Shown here: positions 21,022 to 31,680 of the stretch, one piece after another
How positions within the stretch are numbered: position 1 is the stretch's first letter
Layout: every line of letters starts with the position of its first letter
Notes under the pieces: model-generated
Databases searched by the model: none
Told to the model about the DNA's origin: nothing
The model's input: the letters and a program-made list of their open reading frames with translations, nothing else
Position numbers and translations under genes: made by a program
From: Thysanoteuthis rhombus
Taxonomy: Eukaryota > Mollusca > Cephalopoda > Oegopsida > Thysanoteuthidae
Direction of reading: 5' to 3'
NCBI GenBank assembly: GCA_963457665.1
Contig: OY735220.1
Location: 34,629,194 to 34,693,193, forward strand
DNA: 64,000 nt

Positions 21022-21505
21022 ACCGTAAACCTAAACTGTCGATATAGGTTTCCGCAGTTTATTAAGCGAGTTTGGCTGGTTTGGTATGCATGAATGTATA
21101 TATGTATCACTGTATATAGACTGTGCCAATGGAGGTAGAAAGGTGTAAATTTAAACATTTACTTCTTATTATGTTTAGAAAAACGTTGTTTTTTTTTGTT
21201 TATCGAAATTCACCCAATAGGTTATTAGGGGTATTTTAAATCTATAATGAAAGTTCATGTTAATTGGTCCTTTACTCCGTGTCCGGCAGCGTTTGCGCTG
21301 TTTCTCTTTTAATTCAGAGTTTTTAGTGATCTCCGTCCAACAAAGGATGAGAGAAGTGATTTATTCATTGGTCAACTCTCTTTCCAATTTCTTTTATTTG
21401 ATCCTCCTTAACACGACTTGTTGCTAAAAGACGTTAGTCAGGTGACGATTTCTATTGAGTGACTAACATTACCTGTTTTAGGATTACTCAAGAGTTATGA
21501 CATTT
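21022..21505 (+). repeat. Dispersed repeat A, copy 5 (near full length)
   Basis: It runs AAACCGTAAACCTAAACTGT, TATAGACTGTGCCAATGGAG, AACATTTACTTCTTATTATG, AGAAAAACGTTG, TAATTGGTCCTTTACTCCGT, GTGTCCGGCAGCGTTTGCGC, TTTAGTGATCTCCGTCCAAC, ATTCATTGGTCAACTCTC, CTAAAAGACGTTAGTCAGGT and ends near GAGTGACTAAC. No ORF is present, so it is non-autonomous or an internal fragment. Confidence 0.75.
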
Positions 21506-21739
21506 TTGAAAAAAAAAAAAAAAGAATCAAATTTTCCAACTTTTATTCCAAGAATCCAATTTCTCTTTCCATTGTGATTTCCATTCTACGACCTTCTTCA
21601 AGTATATCATGGTAGAGTGTTAATGACTCTTCTCCGAGTTATAGACCGTAGAAGAAAAACATGCTCAAGTTTAACAAAAGTTAATTTTTTTTTCAATATT
21701 ATAATCATTATTGTAAGGAATGCCTAAAGCCCAGTATGG

Positions 21740-22060
21740 AATTGATTCTTTTGTTGCCCGTTGAAAGGATCTGGGATACCGTGCAAAAAGAATTCTGAAA
21801 ATGCTGGTGATATTTTTTCCCAGCAAATTTGTCATTCTTATGGAAAAGACAGAAAAATAGACGGAGAAAAAACTCCCAGAAAACAGACGGGAAAACAGAC
21901 GGAAAAAAGACGGAAAAACAGAGGGAAACACAGAGAGAAACACAGAGAAAAACACAGAGAGAAACAGAGAGAGAAACAGACTGGGAAAGAGACACAGAAA
22001 CTGGCAGAGAAAGAGAGAAGACAGAAAAATAGACAGAGAAACAGTCAGTGAAAGATGCAT
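21740..22060 (+). repeat. GAGA/GAAACA purine-rich low-complexity tract
   Basis: Repeated GGAAAAACAGA and AGAGAGAAACACAGA-type words give Lys/Arg/Gln-rich frames on the plus strand and Leu/Ser/Val/Phe-rich frames on the minus strand. I do not regard these as genes. Confidence 0.7.
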
Positions 22061-22219
22061 CAACAAGACGTTATCGAGATTCATGGTCAGTGAAATATAA
22101 TTAACTCGAAGAAGGAATATTGTAGGTTTGAATAAGGCACCCCATTATGGTATGAACGGATTTCATAACGCAATCATTACTTCCGCCAACTAAGTAGGAG
22201 AAGTATATCTATTCGATCA

Positions 22220-23055
22220 CGTATTTACGTATTTCCGTCTGTCCATACGATATCTCCAAAAAGAATCCAATGAATTGAACCACCAAAGCCATCAAAGGTG
22301 TCGAACAGTTCTATTCTTTTAATTTATACGCACATGTGTTTGTGTGTTTAGTAAGGTATTTGTGTGTTGCAGTGCTCCTATTTACCAACTTGAAAATTGG
22401 CAGTAGTATTCCAGCAGACCCCTCCTGGCTTTTTTGATTTTGGGGAAAAAGATTTTTCTTTACCTTTTTAGGCCTCATTTCAACGGGTTTATTAATAACA
22501 TCTAGATTCCCGAGAATCTGGATGTTTCTAGATGTTTTGCTATAAAACTGTATTTCAGATATCCTTCCATTGGAAAACGACAGTGATGCCATAAAAAGAA
22601 TTTATTCTGATCATATTTACTCTTCGATGGAATATTCTTACATGACTTCAAGTTTGACTCTACGGTCGTTCAATTATTGATTGTAATGTCGAGTTTCAAT
22701 TATTTTTTCTGGAAGATGGACAATGGGAAGAGGATGAAGTTTCGGGAAGGATCCAGGAATTTTGTCATGATTAACAGATTTTTTCCATACATCTATGTAT
22801 ATAATAATACCTGTCCGAATTATTTTAATGACATTTTCTGGAAGGGTAGATAATAAGCTAAGAAAGAAGTGATTAGACCCATTGACAATTACTTCCACAA
22901 CGTTGTAATTATACGTCATTACTACAGAATATCGTCAAAAGTTCATGTCTGTCCACAAGATCTCTCCAACAGTTCCCAATGGATTTCGAGGAAATTTCGA
23001 GGAAGGTTCGGTCGTAGGTTACGAAAGAAATGATTAAATTTTGATGTGAGATAGA
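22220..23055 (+). repeat. Dispersed repeat C, locus 1 (several ~130-bp units)
   Basis: Units share TGTCCAYAMGATATCTCC, AATKGATTTC, AAGAAGTGATTAGAYY, TTYTGGAAGG and GGATCCAGGAATTTT-type blocks at about 22230-22290, 22680-22770, 22800-22890 and 22940-23055. A minus-strand repeat B fragment lies between the first and second. Similar multi-unit loci are at 34.3 and 36.7 kb. Confidence 0.55.
22365..22600 (-). repeat. Dispersed repeat B, copy 1
   Basis: On the minus strand it reads GAATCTAGATGTTATTAATA, AACCCGTTGAAATGAGGCCT, AAAAAGGTAAAG and GCCAATTTTCAAGTTGGTAA, the same order as 52010-52200 and 57310-57480. Confidence 0.6.
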
Positions 23056-23171
23056 GTAAAGAAAACATCTAGAAACAATTTTTCAGAATAGGTCTGGCGG
23101 AGTACTGTTGCCAATTTTCAAGTTTGTAGACAGAACAGTAAGGCCAGGAGCGCTGGATCATGCATATACGC

Positions 23172-23175
<4 letters not shown>
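23056..23175 (+). repeat. Dispersed repeat B, copy 2 (3' part)
   Basis: AGGTCTGGCGGAGTACTGTT, GCCAATTTTCAAGTTTGTAG, ACAGAACAG and GGAGCGCTGGATCATGCATA match the end of the copy at 57430-57500. It is truncated at its right end by a (TA)n run. Confidence 0.6.

Positions 23176-23176
<1 letters not shown>

Positions 23177-23230
<54 letters not shown>
23177..23230. repeat. (TA)n microsatellite
   Basis: A TA run of about 26 units directly follows repeat B. Confidence 0.95.
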
Positions 23231-23234
<4 letters not shown>

Positions 23235-23856
23235 GGCTGCGATTGTTCAATAGATGGATGTATAGACATGAACAGACTTAGATTGATAGATAGATATGAA
23301 CAGACTGAGATATACATACAGGTGGTGTCTATTATGCTTTCATTGGTGATGTTTCAATTGGCATAGATGAATAAATCATATCCTTCACGCAGGGCCATCT
23401 TGTCAATTGCAGACGTTAAAGTAGATGAATCAGGTTTTGCACCGGAGAACCGTATTGTCCTCAGCTTCTGACTTCTTGATATGCTCGACTTGGAAGAAAA
23501 ATGGCCGTTTGATTTTGGGAGGATCTGCACAAGGGTTTCATACACCCTAACCAAGACTTAAAGTTTGAGCTAATTGATGTAACCGAACGACTATTTTTCG
23601 ATTTGAAAGTGATCAAAGGACTTTTGCAACTTTGGTGAATGTTTCAGTTAGCCTAACGAACGGCCAGGTCCTGGGTTTCAGAAAAGAACCGAATTTCAAT
23701 TCTATTCTTATTTTTATGAGTGAATAACATCATAACTGACCACAATCTTGAGTCAATATTGTGTCAGAACGTGGTTTCAAGACTTTCAGTCTTCAATATC
23801 ATTCTCTTACCTTCTCTTTTTCATATCACTCTCAGACATTCCAATCAATTGAAGAA

Positions 23857-23860
<4 letters not shown>
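23231..23860. other. No gene recognised
   Basis: It begins with a GATA/ACAGACT spacer like the 16.1-kb array. The remainder is unassigned. Confidence 0.4.

Positions 23861-23861
<1 letters not shown>

Positions 23862-23914
<53 letters not shown>
23862..23914 (+). repeat. (GT)n microsatellite
   Basis: A perfect GT run of about 26 units. Confidence 0.95.
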
Positions 23915-23917
<3 letters not shown>

Positions 23918-24134
23918 CACTGGAATTATTCAACAACTGTCCTCCATACGATGACATTCGCCAGATATATAAATCAGCACACAAGACAGTGCAGTGCCGA
24001 GTTTTTTTTGCTTTTGTTTTTTAGTCAGGGGTCAGGAAGAAATCTCATGAAAATGAAGAAATTATCCAAGTTCAGATAAATGATTTAGACATAAAATATC
24101 TAATTTGGCAACGTTGAAGAGAAATAATTGAAAT

Positions 24135-24248
24135 ACCTTAGTTTTGTACGGAAATTATTTTTAAGAGTCAATCATGACAGACTATTACGTGCAACATAAA
24201 GCCCTGTCCTTTAAAAATAAGCACCTTTGGAACGGCTCTGTCCTGGAA
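24135..24248 (+). repeat. Dispersed repeat E, copy 2
   Basis: GTTTTGTACGGAAATTATTT, TCATGACAGACTATTACGTG, GCCCTGTCC and GCACCTTTGGAACGGCTCTG align with 8060-8176. Confidence 0.5.
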
Positions 24249-24409
24249 AAACACAATAACACATTGAATTATAGCATACATATTTACGCACATCCAATGC
24301 TGGACCCTATACTGGCAACGAAACTTGAATATCTGTTGGACAATTGAAACAGATCATCATTGAAAATTTGTATACTGGATCTATACCTGGACAAGTGATA
24401 GCCTCCATG

Positions 24410-24530
24410 GCCTAAGGGATTTCCACTGAGTCGAACGCCTTTTTGAAGTCGATAAATGCTATAGTGAGTGGTAGTTTATATTCTACTTCTGTTTCTTTCA
24501 GCTGATTTATCGAATATAGGCGGTCCATGG
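24410..24530 (-). pseudogene. RTE-type reverse transcriptase fragment (motif A), inverted
   Basis: The minus strand encodes MDRLYSINQLKETEVEYKLP followed by LTIAFIDFKKAFDSVE and then a stop. D-F-x-K-A-F-D-S-V is reverse transcriptase motif A with the catalytic Asp, in the form typical of RTE/Jockey-like LINEs. It lies head to head with the plus-strand C-terminal fragment starting at about 24531. No YADD motif follows, so this is a short dead fragment. Confidence 0.8.
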
Positions 24531-25150
24531 TCGAGGACACAAAACTGGAGAAAGAAGATCACTTCATCTACCGAGGACAACGAATCTCCATGAGACTCTC
24601 AAAAGAAGAAGAAATCAAGCAAAGAATCACACTAGGGTGGTAAGACTTTAGCAGAGCCAGCTCAACCTTAAAAAATAATAAGATCCCATTAATCCGAAAA
24701 AGAAGGGTGTATAACCAATGCATCCTCCCAGTAGTCTCTTATGGAGCTGAAACATGGAACCTAACCAAGAGACAGATCCACAAATTAAGAACCATGCAAC
24801 GCGCACATGAAATAATTATACTGGACCTCACATGGAGAGACCACTGGACAGCACAGCACATCCGAGAAAAGACAAGAGTCAGGGACATCATAGAATCCAT
24901 AAAAAATCTCAAATGGCGGTGGGCTGGCCATGTTGCAAGAATGATGGACAACTGATGGACATCGTGACTCACGATATGGATACCCCGAGATCACATGTGC
25001 AACAGAGGCTGGCAGAATATAAGATTGAGAGACGAGCCAGACAAATTCATGAAGTACTGGCTCAGCGATGCCCATGATAGAGAAGTGTTGCGAATCCTGG
25101 GGAATATCTATGTCCAACGACGGACGTTGAGAGACCGGTCATGATTATTG
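24531..25150 (+). pseudogene. RTE-type LINE C-terminal domain, copy 2
   Basis: The plus frame reads KLEKEDHFIYRGQRIS, KEEEIKQRITLGW, a stop, ASSTLKNNKIPLI, RRVYNQCILPVVSYGAETWN, LTKRQ, a middle block with LTWRDH, then RDIIESIKNLKWRWAGHVAR. After a frameshift the C-terminus ends GKVYVQRR-like at TCCAACGACGGACGTTGAGAG. This is the region after the reverse transcriptase catalytic core. An in-frame TAA at about 24642 and later frameshifts make it non-functional. The usual (GAT)n tail is reduced to CATGATTATTG. Confidence 0.8.
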
Positions 25151-25695
25151 AAAATTCACGAGTTTCCCCCGTCTCCAACGGCCAATATGGAACAAACTCA
25201 ACTTCATTGCCAAAGGCGAACGCAAAGAATCAAAAACCTTATTCACAACAATGGAGATCGGATAATGTTAGACATAGATTAATTTCGGGGCGTTCAGTTT
25301 AATTAACAGCAGCCATCGTAAATGCTCACTCAGAAAGAAATTAATAGTATTCATACAACCAGTTGATAAATAGTTTTGCGCCACGTCAGCCTGTCAATAG
25401 CCTGCAATTCCCATATGTTGCACTTGATTCCGCAAGAAATGAAGGTCCTTTTTAGGGAATCCCAAAATGCTTTTTGTGGCCCCATATGTTACTGAGAACA
25501 CAGCGACCTAAATACAAGGATGAAAACAGCAAGATGATTATACTAGCCCCAATAACTTGTGGAATGATAATAATAATGATTTCAGGAAATACAGCTGCAA
25601 CTTTATTAATGTGTTTAATTGGTCCCCCAACTTTCTGTACCATTTAGAACTACTCTTTCCAATGTGTAATTATACTTTTATGCTTTTGTTTTCAG
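25151..25695. other. No feature recognised
   Basis: Short (AAT)n run near 25567-25580. No gene. Confidence 0.4.
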
Positions 25696-25699
25696 CTTA

Positions 25700-26140
25700 T
25701 CCTACTAATATTAAAAGGAAGGGTATACAAACAATGTATCTTACCGATAGTTACCTATGGGACCTATCCAAAAGATTGATCTTCAAACTGAGAACCATTC
25801 AGCGTGCACATGAGAGAATCATGCTCAACTTCACATGGAAAGAACATAAGACAGCTTAGTATATCAGAGAAAACACAAGAGTCCAAGACATCATAGGAAC
25901 TATTGGAAAACTCAAATGGCAATGGGCTGGGCATGTTGCAAGAATGTCAGACAACTGCTTGACATAACATCTCACTATGTAGATCCCCAAGGATCATATG
26001 CGAAACTACGGCCAACAAAAGCGAAATGACGTTACAAGATAGATTCAGAAGATACTGGCTCCGAAATGCCCATAATAGAGAGGTCTGGCGAATCTTGGGA
26101 AAAGTCTTCGTCTAATGAGAGACACTGGCAGGATGATGAC
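25700..26140 (+). pseudogene. RTE-type LINE C-terminal fragment, copy 3 (old)
   Basis: Plus-strand blocks are LSKRLIFKLRTIQRAHERIM, LNFTWKEHKTA, a stop, IRENTRVQDIIGTIGKLKWQ, WAGHVARMSDN, then frameshifts. The end AATCTTGGGAAAAGTCTTCG, GACACTGGCAGGATGATGA corresponds to the ILGKVYVQRRTLKD-GATGAT end of other copies. It is more diverged than copies at 44.2 and 61.4 kb. Confidence 0.75.
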
Positions 26141-26605
26141 TTATAGTAATTCGTGCAACAACACTTTAATAATACTACGTCAAAGTCTGAATCAATCAAA
26201 ATCACACAATTTTAAGTATTCCTGTATTTGTCGACGTCATTATCTGATAAGCAACAAGATGTTCGTTTGAAACGCTGAACAACACGATGAATTCCTTTAT
26301 GGTCAGGTATTCAACTAGAGAAAGAAAGCTTCAAATTCCTGCTGGTTTGAAATTATGCGGGGGAGACGAAACCGGACTGAAAATCTAAAATTACCGGAGG
26401 AAAGAGGAAAAACTTCCTCGGTGCTAATTGGATATTTCCTGTAATAAACTATAAAACCGTGGACTCGTTCTATCAGAAATCTAAATGTTTATATTCTTTT
26501 ATGAGAGATCGACGCTGCGATTTGTATGATGTAAACATGGCCGACATGCAGTGAGCCTGATTGTTTCTTTGGTAGCCATTAGACGGCCCACGCTCCTCTG
26601 TATCG
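26141..26605. other. No feature recognised
   Basis: Apparently unique sequence with no protein-like frame. Confidence 0.4.
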
Positions 26606-26687
<82 letters not shown>

Positions 26688-26688
26688 C
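26606..26688 (+). repeat. Compound (TA)n(GA)n microsatellite
   Basis: A TA run passes directly into a GA run at about 26667, the same junction type seen at 29031 and 59442. Confidence 0.95.
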
Positions 26689-27110
26689 GTGGAAGAGAGA
26701 AGAAAGAGAGCATGAGAAAGAGAGATAGATAAAAAGCAAAGATAGAGTGAGATGAAAGCCAGAGAAAGAGGAGAAAAGGAGAAAGACGGAAAGAGTGAGA
26801 GAAGAGACAAAAAATAGATAGGAACTCAGAGGAAGAGAGGGGAATCAAAAGATAGAGGGGGTGAAAGGGAAAGCAAAAGAGAGACAGAAAAAAGAGAAAG
26901 AAAGAGAGTGAAGAAGAGAGAAAGGAAGAGATATAGAGAAAGAGAGATAGGAAGCAAGGGAGAGAGAGAGAGCACGAAAGAGAAAGCTAGAGAGAGATGC
27001 AGAGCGACAAAAAGAAAGAGGCAGAACGAGAAAGAAAGAGAGTGAGAGAGGAGGGGAGAGACAAAAATAGAGAGGGGAAGAGAGAGAAAAGAGAGAGGGG
27101 GGGAGACATG
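26689..27110 (+). repeat. Polypurine (GAGA/GAAAGA) tract
   Basis: About 420 bp of purine-rich strand, continuous with the preceding GA run. Leu/Ser/Phe-rich minus frames here are artefacts. Confidence 0.85.
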
Positions 27111-27555
27111 ACTTTATGCAATCGTACCTCTACCTATAAATCCCCAGGTTACACAGATACTGACGCAAGAATACACACAAACAAAAGCTCAAGAATCAAT
27201 AACCACAAATGGCATCTACATATGATCAGCCTTTGGCAACAGCTGCTGGGGAACGAGGGAACCGTTCGGCCTTATAGACTGACAGCCCCAACTGGGCCCA
27301 GCGTGTGACAGCTTACTCTACTTTACCTTTTGCAAACTTCAGAGTGCCCGCTTCGCACACCATTCACCGCCCACGCCCACGTGTAGTTCGACCTATTTTG
27401 TTGTAAAACTCCAATCCAAATTGGAGGTTGGAATTGATCGTGTTTTTTCCACCGTAATAATAAGATCAGGAACAGTCCTCACCTGATTTATAGGAATAAA
27501 CTCTTCATTGTTTGTCCGTCCCATTTTGTTAAACCGAACCGATACATCAAATTAA
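27111..27555. other. Less AT-rich unassigned segment
   Basis: 27200-27420 is noticeably more GC-rich (CAACTGGGCCCAGCG, CACGCCCACGTG). The end of the plus frame 26997-27308 falls here but starts in the purine tract, so I do not call a gene. Confidence 0.35.
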
Positions 27556-27560
27556 CATAG

Positions 27561-27705
27561 CGATTTGAAAACACGATCAAATGATCGGAGGGCGACCCTC
27601 TCATCGACTGAGCCAAACTGACAAGTCTCACACATCTGACGAAATTCACCTTAGAAATACGAAAGGGCTTATATCATTCAAATAAATAAATACATTTAAC
27701 CTAGA
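27561..27705 (-). mobile_element. SINE-2 / tRNA-like repeat, copy 3
   Basis: CGATTTGAAAACACGATCAA, ATGATCGGAGGGCGACCCTC, TCATCGACTGAGCCAAACTG and GAAAGGGCTTATATCATTCA align with the tandem pair at 12.6-12.8 kb. The tRNA-like part again reads on the minus strand. Confidence 0.5.
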
Positions 27706-28045
27706 AAAGATATACCTTTATATTTTTTTTTCATCATTTTTATATTTTTTCTTTGATTGTCATTCGGAAAGTAAGTACCAACCCAGTGATCAATCCATTA
27801 ACTGCGAATGACTGACATTTCAGTCGTTGAAGTTCTATGGCTAGAACAATAAGATTTCCATTTTATTGTGATTAATAACAACTCAGTTCTATTTGTGAAT
27901 CAGGGCCTTTTATCTTGGATAGATTGTTTGCAATTGATAAGGGTTTTAGCTTATCTTATCTGACTATTACTCTTTGCCACCTGCTGCAGTTAATGGGTCA
28001 AGTAAGGCATTACTCCGCAAGTCATATTGAGTCCAAATTTCACGT
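27706..28045. other. No feature recognised
   Basis: AT-rich, with no repeat relation seen. Confidence 0.4.
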
Positions 28046-28050
28046 ATATT

Positions 28051-28545
28051 AGAGACCGTCAACCAAAACTGTCACCAAAACCTTGAACACAGGTTTCTTC
28101 AGTTTTCAAGTTTGTCTGGCTGGCTGACTGGCATACAGGCCACACCAATGGAGGTAGAGGGCTAAAAATTTCAACATTTACTCCTTTATTTTTACAATAA
28201 CATTTTTTTTTTCAATTTCTCCGTGAGCACGTTTTTAGAGGCGGGTTTTATCTGCAATGTAAGTTTATATTTTTTTGATCCCTTAGTTTATGTCCGCTAG
28301 CATTTTGAAAATTCAAACTTCTTTGAAAAAAAAAAGAAGCCCAGCATAAAGCAAAAGACGGAACTTATTCATTAATCACCATTTTCCCTAATTTTTCCAT
28401 TGATCACCCCCTTTTCCTCATTTTTTTAGTTGATCACCCCCCAACACGGCATGCTGTCAAAAGACGTAGGTCATGTGACGGTTCCTAATGTGTGACTAAC
28501 CAGACCCCTTTATACACATTTTTTTTCCAAATTAACTTTACAGTT
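28051..28545 (+). repeat. Dispersed repeat A, copy 6 (best full-length copy)
   Basis: It runs GAGACCGTCAACCAAAACTG, CACAGGTTTCTTCAGTTTTC, TCTGGCTGGCTGACTGGCAT, CACACCAATGGAGGTAGAGG, TTTCAACATTTACTCC, TTTTTTGATCCCTTAGTTTA, TGTCCGCTAGCATTTTGAAA, CTTATTCATTAATCACC, ATTGATCACCCCCTTTTCC, AGTTGATCACCCC, GCATGCTGTCAAAAGACGTA, GGTCATGTGACGGTTCCTAA and TGTGTGACTAACCAGACCCC. It is about 480-490 bp with no ORF. Confidence 0.75.
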
Positions 28546-28900
28546 GGAATAATTAATGTGTGAAATGTATTTTTAGATAAATCATATTCCCTGTGCAGGT
28601 ATTAGTATTTCTTTATTGTTTTTTGAAAAAGTCTATGACGACGTAAAAGGAATTCGATAAAAAAAACAAGTTTAGATATGAATTTAGCAATTGCAATTGA
28701 TTCAATTCTTATTTTTATCCCGGACAAAAACATCCGTTTTTTTTTTTATTACAGAGTCACGTGGTGAACATTGTCGGAAATTACGAAGCAAGAAGAGACA
28801 GAAGCATATTATGTGCGTCTACAGTCACCTCTTCAGGGAGGGCTGAGCCAAAGGATGAATTTCAAGGGAAGGGGAAAAAGGGATATATTTGAAATATACA
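28546..28900. other. No feature recognised
   Basis: AT-rich sequence up to the LINE fragment. The frame 28771-28971 only reaches LINE homology in its last 25 codons. Confidence 0.4.
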
Positions 28901-28904
28901 TTTG

Positions 28905-28991
28905 CAGCAAAACCAGAAGAGTATACAACTATTGCATCCTCCCGATAATCACCTACCGAACTAAAACATGAAACCTAACCAAGAGATTGGC

Positions 28992-29060
<69 letters not shown>

Positions 29061-29352
29061 AAGGAAATAAACAAGAGCCCAAGACATCATAGAATCTGCT
29101 TGAAAACTCAAATGGCAATGGGCTGGTAATTTTATAAAAATGGCAGATAACCAATAGGCATCATGACACACAGCCTAGCTCCCCAGTGATAACGTGCGGA
29201 AGCGAGGTCGGCAGACTATAAGATTGTAAGAAGAACTAGGCAAGTCCAGAAAGTATTGGCTCTGCGTCGCTCGAAAGGTCTGGTGGATCCTTGGGAAGGT
29301 CTATGTCCAACGACGGACAATAAAAGACTGATGATGATGATGATGATAATGA
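28905..29352 (+). pseudogene. RTE-type LINE C-terminal fragment, copy 4, split by a microsatellite
   Basis: The left part encodes RVYNYCILPIITYRTKT and NLTKRLA-like residues. It is interrupted by (TA)n(GA)n at 28995-29058 and resumes as GNKQEPKTS-like, LKTQMAMGW and AMSNDGQ-like frames. It ends at CTATGTCCAACGACGGACAA TAAAAGACTGATGATGATG with a degenerate (GAT)n tail to 29352. The array replaces the segment that normally encodes the LRTMQRAHERIML block. Confidence 0.75.
28995..29058 (+). repeat. Compound (TA)n(GA)n microsatellite inside a LINE copy
   Basis: TA run 28995-29030 is followed by GA run 29031-29058. Confidence 0.95.
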
Positions 29353-31370
29353 TGATGCCAGCGAATAATGATACCAACCTTTAATATTGGTATATCAGGT
29401 TGCATAAAATAATTGTACTTTATTATTCTTTGTTGGCCCTAAGGTTCCAACTTTCTAACCCAACGCCCCTGATTGGCGGGGGACTTGTCCCCACCCCTCA
29501 ACAGACACTCAAGGGTAAATTGTATATTATAGCCAATAATTCCAGCCGGTCATTCAGTTATCCTTCATAAAAGCCCCCCCCCCAAATGACAGCGTGTTCT
29601 GATCAGACGCAGTTGCTCTCTCGTCATACAACACGAGGAAACAATAAAATTACCTTCATTTCTAGAACGATTCACGCAGTCCATTTGCAAGTTATGCGTG
29701 TTTTGCTTATGTGGTTATCGTTGAGTAATAGGTTGCGCAAAGATGCTGTGGGAGACAAAGGATTTTGGTTCCACGTGGTTTGGTGTTAGCATCGACGTCA
29801 CTTGAGATCTCGAAGGAGATTGGGAGTTGTACGACCGGAATGCACACCAAGTACGAACGTTGATGCAGAGATGAAACGAAGTGAAAAGGCACTCACACAA
29901 GTATTCAGACGGACAAATAGAACGTACATTTAATATAGTAATGGCAAATAACGAATGAAAATGAAGTACATGTAATGATAACATGAATACGATCGAACGC
30001 GTAAAGAGATGAGAAGAGATAGTGAAAGGTGCTCGCTTTGTTGTCAATAATAGTACAGGCGTTGCTGTCGAAGCAGAGGTCTCAGAACTGCTTTTGGATC
30101 CACAAGGCTTGGAGCGTACCAAGGAATAATAATGGAGACTGGGTTCAGTGTGTATGCCAAACTATCAAGTTGTGTGTGTGACTGGGAGTAGCTGGCAACA
30201 AGTGCTGGGGCCCAAAGCATAAACAGCTAGGAGTGTCGGCGCCAATGAGCGTTTGACCATGGGCTTTCACAGGGGTTGTGATAGGAAGTGACGTTTTCGA
30301 TATCTAGCTAAAAGAAGGGTTTCGTATTTAATTCCTAAGTAAAAGTATAAGGGGTGCTACACATCCATTCATAGTTTCTTAAGCAATTGTGTGTTTTACT
30401 GAGCCCAAGGTAGACTACCTTCCAGCGGGCTACAAAGCTAACTTTCTCACTATGTACTCATAGGTGGAGCAGGAAGTAAATCTATGCCTTTCTGTTGGGC
30501 ATCAATACGAAAGAAATACAAAGTGTCCCAGTCTGAGTTTTAACTTGTCCCGCTGGTTCCATTCTATACCGTTAACCGTTCAGCCACCTACATTTGGTAT
30601 GAGGCCACAGAATGATACCCAATAAGGATCGATCTCACAAGCAATAGCCAACGATATTTGCTTTCTAATGATCGCTGTACGCAAAGTTGCCAGATTAGGC
30701 CATATGGAAATAATCCTAACCTTATCCCAGAGTCTTACTCAACATAGAATGTCACCGAATTTGGAAATCGAACGAATTTGGAAGTGAAGGTTCAATACCA
30801 GCCTCTTACGATTAAGTCCTGGAGATAAAGCCATGATTATCTCCCCTTCTTAACAGATCTGGCAAACCTGGCCGTACGAGAGATGTCCTGTGTAGACAAT
30901 ATGCTCAACTGAGTCAGTTACAATGCATTGCAATTGTTAAGCACCCGGATGTATCGATATTTCTAGCAGTTGATAACGAGACAGACTTGCATGTATTGCT
31001 TTACAAATCTACTCATTAAAAGAATACTAAGTTATGCTTAGTTTAGCACAAGGGTAAAATATTGAAGTACTCCATGAGTATTGACATCAAAAGCAATGAT
31101 CTGGAATATTAGGGTGTTAGCCATCGATGCTATCATTGCGGCAATATTTGAATTTGACAGAATCTGAAAGAGGGCCATAATTTCGAAGCACCCTATAACA
31201 TCGAACTTATCAGCAACTGCTTGCGTGGCAAGCTTACTAGTCCACGCTCCACAAGAATGAAGGTGTAGTTAGGCTCCAGGCCTCAATCACGGAACAGCCA
31301 TTGGATATCTGACTAATCTAGCGTCAATAACCTACACGATTAGTTAGTTATCTAGAAAGGCTAAGAATAA
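29353..31370. other. Two kilobases without a recognised gene or repeat
   Basis: More balanced composition than most of the window (29.7-30.9 kb). The minus frame 29715-30122 (135 residues, Ser/Thr/Phe-rich, with a predicted hydrophobic middle) is the longest non-repetitive frame here but matches nothing I know. A tRNA-like D-arm word, GGTGGCTGAACGGTTAACGG on the minus strand near 30565-30590, lacks a matching B-box. AAGGTTCCAACTTT at about 29443 is shared with 5.82 kb. Confidence 0.35.
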
Positions 31371-31379
31371 AAAAAATTA

Positions 31380-31680
31380 CATATGCACAAAAAACTTCAT
31401 CTCCTAAATAGGTACTTAGTAGTGGGTTCAATTTACAAGGTAAATTTATACCAAGTTGATTTCTCAGTGTGTGCCTGACAGGGTTCAGGTTTGTTTATTG
31501 TTTTTGTTTCATTCATAAATTCAGACTTCTTATTTATCACTGTCCAACAGAAGGCGAATAACTCATTCATCGATCACCCTTTTTTCCATTTTAATTGATC
31601 ACCCCACGATAGCATGCTGCCAAAAGACGTTTTGTATTGAATGAATAGTCAGACCCGTAATACCTTTTAAGTAATCTTTC
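31380..31680 (+). repeat. Dispersed repeat A, copy 7 (3' half)
   Basis: It contains AAATAGGTACTTAGTAGTGG, GTTCAATTTACAAGGTAAAT, GATTTCTCAGTGTGTGCCTG, ATCACTGTCCAACAGAAGGC, TCATTCATCGATCACCC, TTAATTGATCACCCC and GCATGCTGCCAAAAGACGTT. The 5' half is missing. Confidence 0.7.

Noticed and set aside
29715-30122. 135-residue minus frame; the neighbourhood (minus strand starting TGTAGCACCCCTTATA near 30361) was considered as a solo LTR
   Set aside because: I could not find a matching CA end with a target duplication or a second LTR; the frame matches no family.
30550-30600. tRNA-Leu/Ser-like D-arm on the minus strand
   Set aside because: The word GGTGGCTGAACGGTTAACGG is suggestive, but there is no B-box or closing stem at the expected distance.
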